10,308 nt of DNA from Pseudomonadota bacterium (GCA_021815905.1 JAKAZP010000057.1:1-10308), one strand, 5' to 3'; positions 1 to 9,418 are shown, counted from the first letter of the stretch. The notes: generated by a model from the sequence alone, not told the origin. Numbers and translations: made by a program.

Positions 1-1
1 G

Positions 2-631
2 TATGCGGAAAGCAAGGTGTGGGTGGAACGGGATGTCGCCGGTCTGGCGGACGACACCTTCTCCCCCACCTTCCTGCGCAGCGCCACGGCCTATGGAGTG
101 TCGGCGCGCCTGCGCGCAGATCTGGTCGTCAACAATCTCGTGGGCTATGCCTGCACCACGGGCGAAGTGCTCATCAAGAGCGACGGCATGCCCTGGCGTC
201 CCCTGGTGCACATCGAGGACATCGCCCGCGCGTTCACCGCGGTGCTCGAGGCGCCCCGATCCGCGGTTCACAACGAATCGTTCAATGTCGGCGTCACTTC
301 GGAGAACTACCGGGTGCGCGAGGTGGCGCAGATGGTGGAGGAGCTCGTGCGCGGCTCGCGCGTGACGTACGCGGCAGATGCGAGCCCGGACGTGCGCAAC
401 TACCGGGTCGAATGCGGCAAGATCCGCGCGCGGCTACCCGGGTTTCAGCCCGCCTGGACGGTGCGCCGGGGCATCGAGCAGGTGTACGAGGCCTTCAGCC
501 GCCATGGCACGGGCGCCGAGGAATTCCTGAGCTCGCAGTTCATCCGCCTCAAGCGCATCCGGGAGCTCCAGACCCGGGGCGCGCTCGATGAGATGCTGCA
601 GTGGCAGCCGGCGGGAAGCTCGGCGGCATGA
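2..631 (+). CDS. NAD-dependent epimerase/dehydratase (extended SDR), C-terminal part, 5' end outside window
   Basis: The open frame enters at base 2 and the first visible residues are YAESK, which fits the YxxxK catalytic pair of short-chain dehydrogenases. The Rossmann half with the GxxGxxG motif is therefore upstream of the window. About 209 residues are visible. RPLVHIEDIARAF (about residues 67-79) is the usual extended-SDR segment near the substrate site, and FNVGVTSENYRVREVAQMV follows as in nucleotide-sugar epimerases. Enzymes of this class use bound NAD(P) to epimerise, dehydrate or reduce nucleotide sugars in the cytoplasm. The exact reaction cannot be read from this part. The stop at 629-631 overlaps the next start as ATGA, so the gene is probably translationally coupled to the sugar C-methyltransferase and acts in the same nucleotide-sugar pathway. 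An internal ATG at 17 is not the real start because the catalytic tyrosine lies before it. Family call sure, substrate unknown. Confidence 0.9.
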   Translation, partial: YAESKVWVERDVAGLADDTFSPTFLRSATAYGVSARLRADLVVNNLVGYACTTGEVLIKSDGMPWRPLVHIEDIARAFTAVLEAPRSAVHNESFNVGVTSENYRVREVAQMVEELVRGSRVTYAADASPDVRNYRVECGKIRARLPGFQPAWTVRRGIEQVYEAFSRHGTGAEEFLSSQFIRLKRIRELQTRGALDEMLQWQPAGSSAA

Positions 632-1860
632 GCGGGCGGCGGCAGGCTCCCTGCAGGTCCTGCGGCGCGCCGGAGCTCGATGTCTTCCTGTCACTCGGAC
701 GGATGCCGCTGTCGGACGGGCTGTTGTCGGCGGAGGATCTGCCGCGGGAGGAGCCGCGGTTTCCGCTCGACGTGGCGTTCTGCGCCAGGTGCTCCCTGGT
801 GCAGATTCTCGAGACCGTTCCCCCGGAGCAGCTGTTCTCGGCCGACTATCCGTACTTCTCCTCGTTCTCGGACGCGCTGCTCACGCATTCGCGCGACAAC
901 GTTCGCGAGCGCATCGCGGAGCGGCGGCTCGACGGGCGCTCGCTGGTCGTCGAGCTCGCGAGCAACGACGGCTATCTGCTGCAGTACTACCACGGCGAGG
1001 GAATACCCGTGCTCGGCATCGACCCGGCGCCGGGCCCCGTCGCCGCCGCGCGCGCCAGGGGCATCGAGACGCGGCTCGCCTTCTTCGGCCGGGAGCTCGC
1101 TCTCGAGCTCTCCTCGCGCGGCGTGTCCGCCGACGTGATCCACGCGAACAACGTGCTGGCGCACGTCCCCGACACGAACGGGTTCGTCGAAGGGATCGCG
1201 ATCCTGTTGAAGGACGGCGGCGTCGCGGTGATCGAGGTGCCGCACGTCAAGGAGCTCATCGAGCACGGCGAGTTCGACACCATCTATCACGAGCACCTCT
1301 GCTATTTCTCGGTGACGGCGCTGCGGCCGCTGTTCGCGCGGCACGGACTCGCCCTGAACCGCGTCGAGCCGCTCGCGATCCACGGCGGCTCGCTGCGGCT
1401 GTTCGTCGAGAAGCGCGAGCGCGCGCATCCTTCCGTCGCCCGGTACCTCGAGCTCGAGCACCGCTTGGGACTCGATCGCCTCGATTCCTACCGCGGATTC
1501 TCGCAGAAGGTGGAGCGCATTCGAAGCCGGCTCACCGCCCTGCTCGCGGACCTCAAGCGCTCCGGCGCGCGCATCGCGGGGTATGGAGCGGCGGCGAAGG
1601 GCACCATCATGCTCAACTACGGCGGAATCGGCCGCGACACTCTCGAATGGGTCGCGGATCGCAACGTTCACAAGCAGGGGCGCCACATCCCGGGTGTACG
1701 GTTGTCGATCGTTCCGCCGGCGCGGATCCTCGAGGAGCAGCCGGATTACCTGTTGATTCTGCCCTGGAACTTCCGGGACGAGATCATCGGGCAGCAGGCG
1801 GAGTACCGCCGACGCGGCGGCCGATTCATCGTGCCGGTGCCCGAGCCGGCGATTCTCTGA
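628..1860 (+). CDS. Sugar C-methyltransferase, SAM-dependent (TylCIII/NovU/TcaB9-like)
   Basis: A 410-residue protein with the three-part layout of nucleotide-sugar C-methyltransferases. The N-terminal zinc domain has C9-x2-C12 and C52-x2-C55. The central SAM domain has VVELASNDGYL at 107-117. The C-terminal nucleotide-binding-like domain has IAGYGAAAKG near 316-325. The residues I recall as active-site residues of TcaB9 (Y76, H181, Y222, E224, H225) have counterparts here at Y74, H179, Y220, E222 and H223, a constant offset of two, with YHEH as the core motif. The expected reaction is transfer of a methyl group from SAM to a carbon, often C3, of an NDP-4-keto-deoxysugar, giving a branched sugar. 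The start at 628 is chosen because its ATG overlaps the epimerase stop (ATGA), with GGGAAG at 613-618 upstream. A GTG at 601 would add nine residues inside the epimerase gene. Function class is firm; the sugar and carbon are inferred. Confidence 0.9.
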   Translation: MSGRRQAPCRSCGAPELDVFLSLGRMPLSDGLLSAEDLPREEPRFPLDVAFCARCSLVQILETVPPEQLFSADYPYFSSFSDALLTHSRDNVRERIAERRLDGRSLVVELASNDGYLLQYYHGEGIPVLGIDPAPGPVAAARARGIETRLAFFGRELALELSSRGVSADVIHANNVLAHVPDTNGFVEGIAILLKDGGVAVIEVPHVKELIEHGEFDTIYHEHLCYFSVTALRPLFARHGLALNRVEPLAIHGGSLRLFVEKRERAHPSVARYLELEHRLGLDRLDSYRGFSQKVERIRSRLTALLADLKRSGARIAGYGAAAKGTIMLNYGGIGRDTLEWVADRNVHKQGRHIPGVRLSIVPPARILEEQPDYLLILPWNFRDEIIGQQAEYRRRGGRFIVPVPEPAIL

Positions 1861-1864
1861 GGAG
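1859..1864 (+). promoter_or_regulatory. Ribosome-binding site of the second methyltransferase
   Basis: GAGGAG overlaps the stop of the preceding gene and lies five bases before the ATG at 1870. It decides the start of the second methyltransferase, whose first 30 or so residues are low-complexity and could otherwise be doubted. Confidence 0.7.
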
Positions 1865-1869
1865 CGCAC

Positions 1870-3138
1870 ATGAGTGCATCCGCGCAGCACGAGACCCGGC
1901 TCGAGAGCTCCTGCCCGACCCGTGACGAGCCGATTCCGGCCACGTCGGCGAGCGCGGCCGGGGCCGCGCGCTGCGCGGCCTGCGGCGGCACCGACGTCGG
2001 GGTCTTCTACAGGCAGCGCAACGTCCCCGCGCACAGCTGCCTCATGCTGCCGACACGCGAGGAGGCGCTCGCCTTTCCACGCGGCGACATCGATCTCGGC
2101 TTCTGCCGCGGTTGTGGATTCATCGGCAACACGCGGTTCGATGCCCGATTGAGCCGCTACTCGGAGGCCTACGAGGAGACGCAGGCGTACTCGCCGCGCT
2201 TCGTTCGCTTCCTGAACGAGCTCTGCGATGAGCAGATCCGGCGATTCGCCCTCGATCCCGACATGACGGCGCTCGAGATCGGCTGCGGCAAGGGGGAGTA
2301 CCTGGTCGCGCTCTGCGAGCGCAGCGGCTGCCGCGGCATCGGGCTCGATCCCGGCTACCGCCCCGAGCGCACCCGCACGGGTGTCGCCGGCCGGCTCACC
2401 TTCATCCGGGATTTCTACGGACCGGACTATGCGCATCTGCAGGCCGACTACATCTGCTGCCGGCACACGCTCGAGCACATCCCGGACGTCGCGGCGTTCC
2501 TGCGCCTGATCCGCGGGACCATCGGGCATCGGCGCGGAGTCGGCGTGTTCTTCGAGTTGCCGGACATGGAGCGCGTCCTGCGCGAGGGCGCGTTCTGGGA
2601 CATCTACTTCGAGCATTGCTCGTACTTCACGCGCGGCTCGCTCGCGCGTCTGTTCCGCTCCTGCGGCTTCGACGTGCGCCGGCTCTACAAGGCGTACGAC
2701 GAGCAGTACCTCATGCTGGAGGCCGAGCCGGCCGCCGGCCCCACCGAGGCGCCGTTGCCGCAGGAGAACGACCTCGAGACCGTCGAATCGCTGGTGGCGC
2801 GCTTCAGATGCCGGATGAGCGAGCGGCTGCGGGACCTCGCCGGCGCCGCGGCCCGCTGGCGCGCGGCCGGCAAGCGGGTCGCGATCTGGGGCTCGGGCTC
2901 GAAGTGCGTCTCGCTCCTGAGCGCCGTCGGCCTCGGGGAGGAGCTTGCCGCCGTGGTCGACATCAACCCGCACAAGCGCGGCAAATTCCTGGCCGGCAGC
3001 GGCATCGAGATCGAAAGTCCGCAGTCGCTCGCGCGGACCCGGCCGGACGTGGTGGTGGTGATGAACTCGATCTACGCGCGGGAGATCGCGCACCAGCTCG
3101 ATCAGCTCGGCATCAGGCCGGAGCTCGTCGCGCTGTGA
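1870..3138 (+). CDS. Second C-methyltransferase-type SAM enzyme, divergent from its neighbour
   Basis: A 422-residue protein with the same plan as the upstream gene but clearly divergent sequence. An Ala/Ser-rich leader of about 33 residues precedes zinc ligands C35-x2-C38 and C79-x2-C82. The SAM motif LEIGCGKGEYL is at 135-145. CRHTLEHI at 197-204 places H203 where the neighbour has H179. YFEH at 246-249 replaces YHEH but keeps the tyrosine, glutamate and histidine. The C-terminal Rossmann-like domain has VAIWGSGSKC near 337-346 and a VVDINPHKRGKF segment. It probably methylates a carbon of a nucleotide sugar or a related glycan precursor. Whether it shares a substrate with the first enzyme is unknown. 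It follows after 9 bases in the same operon. Its last 26 bases overlap the 3' end of the oppositely transcribed glycosyltransferase. A plain methyltransferase with another acceptor remains possible. Confidence 0.82.
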   Translation: MSASAQHETRLESSCPTRDEPIPATSASAAGAARCAACGGTDVGVFYRQRNVPAHSCLMLPTREEALAFPRGDIDLGFCRGCGFIGNTRFDARLSRYSEAYEETQAYSPRFVRFLNELCDEQIRRFALDPDMTALEIGCGKGEYLVALCERSGCRGIGLDPGYRPERTRTGVAGRLTFIRDFYGPDYAHLQADYICCRHTLEHIPDVAAFLRLIRGTIGHRRGVGVFFELPDMERVLREGAFWDIYFEHCSYFTRGSLARLFRSCGFDVRRLYKAYDEQYLMLEAEPAAGPTEAPLPQENDLETVESLVARFRCRMSERLRDLAGAAARWRAAGKRVAIWGSGSKCVSLLSAVGLGEELAAVVDINPHKRGKFLAGSGIEIESPQSLARTRPDVVVVMNSIYAREIAHQLDQLGIRPELVAL

Positions 3139-4405
3139 CCATCAGCCGCGAGTAGATCCCCTCCAGGCGCTCGGCCGCGCCGCCCCAGCTGTACTCGCGC
3201 TCGACCAGCTCCCGCGCGCACCGGCCGAGCGTCGCGCCGAGCCCGGGGTCGGCCGCGAGCCGCAGCAGCGCGTGCGCGAAGGCCGGCACGTCCCCGTCCG
3301 GGACCACGAGTCCCGTACGCTCGTGCTCGAGCAGCTTGGCGGAGCCTGCGCTGGCGACGATCGCCTTGCCCGCCGCCATGTAGTTGAGCAGCTTCTGCGG
3401 AATGCCCGGGCAGCTCGTTCGCGGCAACACGGCGATGGATGCGGTCGCCAGACGCTGGGGCAGCTCCGCGAAACCGTCGCGGAGGACTTCGATGGCCTCC
3501 CGCACCCCCAGGCTCCGGGCCAGCGCCTCGTGCGCGGTGAAGGGCGTGCTCACGGAGAAGCACAGGCGCAGGTTCGCGCGCGCCCGGATCGCCTGCGCGA
3601 AGGCGCGCAGCAGCAGGTCGACGTCCTGGTAAGGCGCCAGCGTCCCGGTGTAGATCACGCGGATGAGGCCGTCGGCCGGCGGTGAGGCGTGCAGCGGGAA
3701 GCATTCCGTTTCCACGCCGTTGGTGACGACGGACACGCGCTCGGGCTCGAGCCCATGCGTGCCGATCAGCCGGTCGCGCAGATCGCGCGTCACCGCGACC
3801 ACGTGGTCGGATCCCTTCGGCAACACGCCGTCGAGCCAGCCGCCCACCTTCCGCAACACCTGCCGCGCGAGCACCGGGCCGTAGCTCGGGAGCTCCGCGG
3901 AAAGCATGGTGTGGGCGTCGTACACGAGCGGCAGGCCACTGCGCATGCGGGCCGGCTGGGCCACCAGCAGCCCCTCGACGTGGTGCGCGTGCAGGACATC
4001 GAAGCGGCGCGAGGCGACCACGCTCGCCACCTTCCAGGCGAGCGCCGGATCGTAGATCGCGAGCTTGCGCACGCTCGGCCCCACCGGCATGCGCCAGTAC
4101 GCCTCGCGTCGAAAGATCCGGTGCACGGGAAAGCCGAGCGCCTGGGGGGCTTCCGCCACGTGATAGGTGATGAGCTCCACCTGGTGACCGCGCGCAGTCA
4201 GCGCCTCCGCCAGCCGCTCGATCCGCAGCGGCGTACCGCGACGCGCCGGCATCGGGCAGGCGGCCACCATCGCGATCCTGAACCGCTCGCTCGAGGCGCC
4301 CCGAGTCAGCTTGGCCCTCGATGAGACCGGCGGGCGCTCCGGGCTCGTCTCGCACGGACGCGGCGCGAGCGCCCAATATGCGGGCGAATCGGCTCCGGGC
4401 TTCAT
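3113..4405 (-). CDS. Glycosyltransferase family 4 (GT-B fold)
   Basis: With the ATG at 4405 the protein has 430 residues. After an odd 40-residue leader the first Rossmann strand begins (FRIAMVAACPMPARRGTP, 42-59), where a glycine-rich turn marks the N-terminal GT-B domain. VVTNGVETECF (227-237) and YTGTLAPYQDVDLLL (252-266) mark the start of the donor-binding domain. PGIPQKLLNYMAAGKAIVAS (333-352) is the donor-site loop. GT4 enzymes are retaining transferases that move a sugar from a nucleotide donor to a growing glycan or lipid carrier, usually on the inner face of the membrane; no membrane segment is seen. The start is set by the TGATG overlap with the upstream GT2 gene. The open frame continues upstream to 4573 but only as Arg/Gly/Ala-rich overlap with that gene. 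Donor and acceptor cannot be predicted. Confidence 0.9.
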   Translation of the reverse strand: MKPGADSPAYWALAPRPCETSPERPPVSSRAKLTRGASSERFRIAMVAACPMPARRGTPLRIERLAEALTARGHQVELITYHVAEAPQALGFPVHRIFRREAYWRMPVGPSVRKLAIYDPALAWKVASVVASRRFDVLHAHHVEGLLVAQPARMRSGLPLVYDAHTMLSAELPSYGPVLARQVLRKVGGWLDGVLPKGSDHVVAVTRDLRDRLIGTHGLEPERVSVVTNGVETECFPLHASPPADGLIRVIYTGTLAPYQDVDLLLRAFAQAIRARANLRLCFSVSTPFTAHEALARSLGVREAIEVLRDGFAELPQRLATASIAVLPRTSCPGIPQKLLNYMAAGKAIVASAGSAKLLEHERTGLVVPDGDVPAFAHALLRLAADPGLGATLGRCARELVEREYSWGGAAERLEGIYSRLMVTARRAPA

Positions 4406-5406
4406 CAGCGGCGCCGGTCGGCGATCAAATGGCCCGGAGCCGCGCCGAACAGGCGGGTCTTCAGCTGCTCGGCGCGCCCGGGGGCTCCCGGCACCGCGAC
4501 CGCGAGCAGATCCACGAGCGCCCGCGCCGCGTTCCAGTTGTGAGCCCACCAGCGCACGAGCGTTCGCAAGCAACGTGCGCGCTCCTCGGGCGAAAGCCGC
4601 TCGCGCCGGAGGAGCTTCAGATACTCGTCGTAGAGCCGCCAGGTTGGAAAGCTCGCCCGGCCCGCGAGCGCGCTGTCGTGCCAGGCGGCGCGGTCACCGG
4701 AGCGATGCTGCGCCCGCGTGTAGCGATTCGGATGCTCGCGCATCTCGGCGAGCGGCGCGGGCAGTTGGACCATCCGCCCGCGAAGCGCCAGCTGGGCGAG
4801 CAGCGCGCGGTCTGCGCCGTGGAAGCTCCCGTGCAGCAACGAGCCTTGCAGCGCCTCGCGGCGAATGAGACCGAAGAAGTCCACGCAGGAATGCGAGCGC
4901 AGCACCATCCAGGCGAAGCGCTCCGAGGGGGAACCCGTGTCGGCGCGACCGAGCTCGCTGTCGTACAGGCCGAGTCGAGCGCCGCCGGCGTCGATGTAGG
5001 AGACGACGGAGTAGCACAGCAGCACCTCGCTCCGCTGCTCGAGAATCCGGCAGGTCTTCTCGAGAAAGGACGGCAGTATCCGGTCATCGTGCGCGAGCCA
5101 CTTGAAATAGCGACCCCGGGCCTGGGCGTAGGCCAGGTTGTAGTTCGGAGCGGCGCCCAGATTGCGGGCGTTGCGGTAGTAGCGGACGCGCGGATCGGAG
5201 GCGGCGAAGTCGCGGCAGATCTCGGCCGTGCGGTCGGTCGATGCGTTATCGCACAGGATGAGCTCGAGATCGCCCAGGGTCTGGCCCAGGACCGAGCGGA
5301 TGGCCTCCTCGAGATAGCTCTCCCCGTTGAAAACCGGCATCCCGACGCTGACGAGGGGACCCTCGGGCGCGGGCTCGCTCGTCTCTTGCATCGATGCCTC
5401 TGGCAT
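4405..5406 (-). CDS. Glycosyltransferase family 2 (GT-A fold)
   Basis: A 333-residue protein starting with a short acidic leader, then the GT2 opening VSVGMPVFNGESYLEEAI (19-36). The nucleotide-binding segment is DNASTDRT (53-60). The metal-binding DxD-type site is LAHDD (104-108), preceded by GRYFKW as is usual in this group. FHGADRALLAQLAL (195-208) holds D199, a candidate for the catalytic base region. The C-terminal third is Arg/Leu-rich and less conserved in appearance. GT2 enzymes of this kind are inverting cytoplasmic transferases that add a sugar to O-antigen, capsule or other glycans. ATG at 5406 is preceded by GGTGAG five bases upstream; an in-frame ATG five codons later is the alternative. 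It is the first gene of a two-gene unit with the GT4 enzyme and is coupled to it by TGATG. Family certain, substrate unknown. Confidence 0.92.
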   Translation of the reverse strand: MPEASMQETSEPAPEGPLVSVGMPVFNGESYLEEAIRSVLGQTLGDLELILCDNASTDRTAEICRDFAASDPRVRYYRNARNLGAAPNYNLAYAQARGRYFKWLAHDDRILPSFLEKTCRILEQRSEVLLCYSVVSYIDAGGARLGLYDSELGRADTGSPSERFAWMVLRSHSCVDFFGLIRREALQGSLLHGSFHGADRALLAQLALRGRMVQLPAPLAEMREHPNRYTRAQHRSGDRAAWHDSALAGRASFPTWRLYDEYLKLLRRERLSPEERARCLRTLVRWWAHNWNAARALVDLLAVAVPGAPGRAEQLKTRLFGAAPGHLIADRRR

Positions 5407-5509
5407 GACCGCTCACCCGGCGCGGGCGCGCCGACAGAGGGGTTAACGCACGAGGGTTGCTCCGGTTTCCGCGAAGTTTCAGTGTCCGTAGCTTCAGGCG
5501 CAAGGACGT

Positions 5510-5540
5510 GCCCGCCGCCGAAGGCGGCCGGGCGGCGGGC
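5510..5540. repeat. Perfect 10-bp GC inverted repeat
   Basis: GCCCGCCGCC at 5510-5519 is the exact reverse complement of GGCGGCGGGC at 5531-5540, with an 11-base loop. Part of the loop can pair alternatively (GCCGCC/GGCGGC with a three-base loop on the minus strand). No T-run follows on either strand, so it is not a classical intrinsic terminator. It could still halt or stabilise transcripts from the secA operon side. Confidence 0.6.
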
Positions 5541-5558
5541 AAAAGTCACGCCTTTTGC
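5539..5558. repeat. 7-bp inverted repeat GCAAAAG/CTTTTGC
   Basis: GCAAAAG (5539-5545) and CTTTTGC (5552-5558) are perfect reverse complements separated by TCACGC. It abuts the GC-rich hairpin on its left, sharing two bases with it. The AT-rich core stands out in this GC-rich region. It may be a protein-binding palindrome or part of a terminator-like structure. Confidence 0.55.
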
Positions 5559-5574
5559 GCGCCGTCGCGCCGGG

Positions 5575-5591
5575 CCGGGCAGCAAGCCCGG
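5575..5591 (-). terminator. Weak candidate terminator hairpin after the secA-mutT-orf operon
   Basis: CCGGGC (5575-5580) and GCCCGG (5586-5591) form a 6-bp stem with a 5-base loop, starting 15 bases past the stop of the 132-residue gene on the minus strand. The position suits a transcript end. There is no T-tract after it, so assignment as a terminator is tentative. Confidence 0.3.
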
Positions 5592-5606
5592 ATCCAGCGC
5601 AATCAA

Positions 5607-6005
5607 TCACGGAAACTTGATCTTCCCGCCGCCGCCAGCGCTCGGACCCGGACCGATGTTCGAGCCGACCTCGGGCACGACGATGCGGGAGGCGGCCTCG
5701 CGCCTGAGCTCCCGGGCCTCATCGATGGCCTGCTCGACCGCGAGCCGGACCCCCTCGGGGAATTTCTCCAGTGCCTCCTCGAGCGTGGCCGCCTCGATGT
5801 CGAACCCGAGCGGCAGGACGCCGGCCGGGGTCAGCAGCTGGGTCTGCCCGGAAAACAGCACCGAACGCGAGCTATCGGGAGCGCCCTGCGAAGTCACGGG
5901 GACGAGGCGGCGAATCGTGCCGGCCCGACGGTCGGTGTAGATTTCTTCCCGGTACAGTCCCGCCGGATCCAGGCGGACCTCCGGGACGTCGCTCTTGGCT
6001 GCCAT
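5607..6005 (-). CDS. Conserved-looking small protein of unknown function downstream of mutT
   Basis: A 132-residue soluble, mildly acidic protein; I do not recognise a named domain. The N-terminal part (1-65) looks like beta-structure, with VRLDPAGLYREEIYTDR and a GTIRRLVPV strand. Then comes FSGQTQLLTPAGVLPLGFDI (51-70). A long amphipathic helix from about 73 to 110 follows (LEEALEKF to ELRREAAS), then RIVVPEVG and a glycine-rich tail ending GGGGKIKFP. No signal peptide, membrane segment or metal motif is visible. It resembles uncharacterised proteobacterial proteins of similar length, from memory only. The ATG at 6005 has AGGA upstream, and the gap from the mutT stop is 7 bases, so it is very probably the last gene of the secA-mutT transcript. 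Coding use is natural: the protein has balanced composition, unlike the Arg/Ala-rich frames opposite it. Confidence 0.8.
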   Translation of the reverse strand: MAAKSDVPEVRLDPAGLYREEIYTDRRAGTIRRLVPVTSQGAPDSSRSVLFSGQTQLLTPAGVLPLGFDIEAATLEEALEKFPEGVRLAVEQAIDEARELRREAASRIVVPEVGSNIGPGPSAGGGGKIKFP

Positions 6006-6012
6006 GGGAATC

Positions 6013-6434
6013 CTATGCGGTGGGGAGGCGGGTCCATTGTACCAGTGCCGACACGAAAGGACGGTCCGCCTCCAGGATGTCCTCGTCCGCGAGCCGCTCC
6101 GGCTCGATCCATTTCAACGCCTGGCCGTCGAGACCGCGCGGGGACCCGCGATAGCGCTCAACGAGCCACATCGAGAGCTCGACGTGCCGATCCGGGTAGC
6201 GATGCTCGAGACGCATGAAGGGGCGGCTCGCGAGGACCTCGATGCCAAGCTCCTCCTCGAGCTCGCGCTCGAGCGCCCGCGACTCCGACTCGCCCGCCGC
6301 CACCTTCCCACCCGGAAACTCCCAACGTCCGGCCATGTGCCGGCCCGCGGGACGCTCGGCGATCAGCACGCGGCCGGCGCCGTCGAACAGCGCAGCCGCC
6401 ACCACCCGAATCGGGGTGAGCCGCCCGGCGTCGC

Positions 6435-6438
<4 letters not shown>
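6013..6438 (-). CDS. mutT: MutT-type Nudix hydrolase (8-oxo-dGTP diphosphatase)
   Basis: A 141-residue protein with a perfect Nudix box: G-x5-E-x7-REL-x-EE-x-GI within [20 protein letters not shown] and the following ELGI. These glutamates bind the Mg ions that cleave nucleoside diphosphate bonds. WEFPGGK just before the box is typical of MutT, which hydrolyses 8-oxo-dGTP to the monophosphate and so keeps oxidised guanine out of DNA. Length is close to E. coli MutT (129 residues). The start is taken as GTG at 6438, giving the N-terminus [18 protein letters not shown] (first residue Met in vivo), where strand one begins. This GTG overlaps the secA stop as GTGA, a coupling signal. The frame stays open further upstream to 6492, but that would run deep inside the conserved zinc tail of secA. 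Position directly after secA is the usual one in many Gammaproteobacteria. Confidence 0.9.
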
Positions 6439-9230
<2,792 letters not shown>

Positions 9231-9272
9231 AATGGCGATCCTGCTAGCTGACTGGGCTTGCGTCTCGGCGCC

Positions 9273-9293
9273 CGGGGCCGGTTACGGGGCCGG
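9273..9293. repeat. 9-bp direct repeat at the presumed secA transcription start
   Basis: CGGGGCCGG occurs at 9273-9281 and again at 9285-9293, separated by TTA, giving a 12-bp period. It sits just downstream of the candidate -10 box, where a regulator could bind, but chance in a GC-rich sequence is possible. Confidence 0.5.
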
Positions 9294-9295
9294 GT

Positions 9296-9325
9296 ATTCT
9301 ACGCATTCCTGGCCGAGGGTCCCAA
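9296..9325 (-). promoter_or_regulatory. Candidate sigma-70 promoter for secA
   Basis: On the minus strand TTGGGA (9325-9320) is followed after 18 bases by TAGAAT (9301-9296), a 5/6 match to the -10 consensus, with TG shortly before it. Transcription would begin near 9289, leaving a leader of about 60 bases before secA. The -35 match is only 4/6. Confidence 0.4.
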
Positions 9326-9418
9326 TGGGCTCCCGGCTGCGCAAATCAAGGCCGGTTTGCGGGCGCTCCGGCGCTCCTGCGGGACCCCTGGGGCGGCCGC
9401 CGCGGGCGGGGGCGGCCT

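Larger units (their letters stand above)
5407..5606. other. Non-coding spacer between the glycan genes and the secA operon
   Basis: No credible gene is present in these 200 bases. The right half (5510-5591) is packed with inverted repeats. The left half should hold the promoter of the GT2-GT4 unit, but I find no convincing -35/-10 pair: the sequence is GC-rich except for TTAAC around 5443-5447 and the stretch 5463-5482. It marks the boundary between housekeeping and surface-glycan genes, both read on the minus strand. Confidence 0.7.
9231..9418 (-). other. secA leader and upstream spacer
   Basis: These 188 bases lie between the M23 peptidase stop and the secA start. They hold the candidate secA promoter and a direct repeat. 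On the minus strand between the candidate promoter and secA there is no ATG, so no SecM-like leader peptide with a standard start is present. The right part (9361-9418) is very GC-rich with possible stems but no clear T-tailed terminator for the peptidase gene. Confidence 0.65.

Noticed and set aside
588..1925. 445-codon plus-strand frame overlapping the first methyltransferase
   Set aside because: Arg/Ala-rich translation in another reading frame of a gene with strong family motifs; no domain visible.
691..3093. 800-codon open frame on the minus strand, antisense to both methyltransferases
   Set aside because: Composition is Arg/Ala/Asp/Glu/His-rich with no domain, and it mirrors two genes with clear catalytic motifs. 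Long antisense frames are expected at this GC content.
4406..4573. N-terminal extension of the GT4 glycosyltransferase by 56 codons
   Set aside because: It lies wholly inside the GT2 gene and encodes Arg/Gly/Ala-rich sequence. The ATG in the TGATG overlap is a better start.
5246..5542. 98-codon minus-strand frame crossing the spacer and the start of the GT2 gene
   Set aside because: Arg/Pro/Gly-rich, out of frame with the GT2 gene, and includes the inverted-repeat region. No ribosome-binding or protein-family support.
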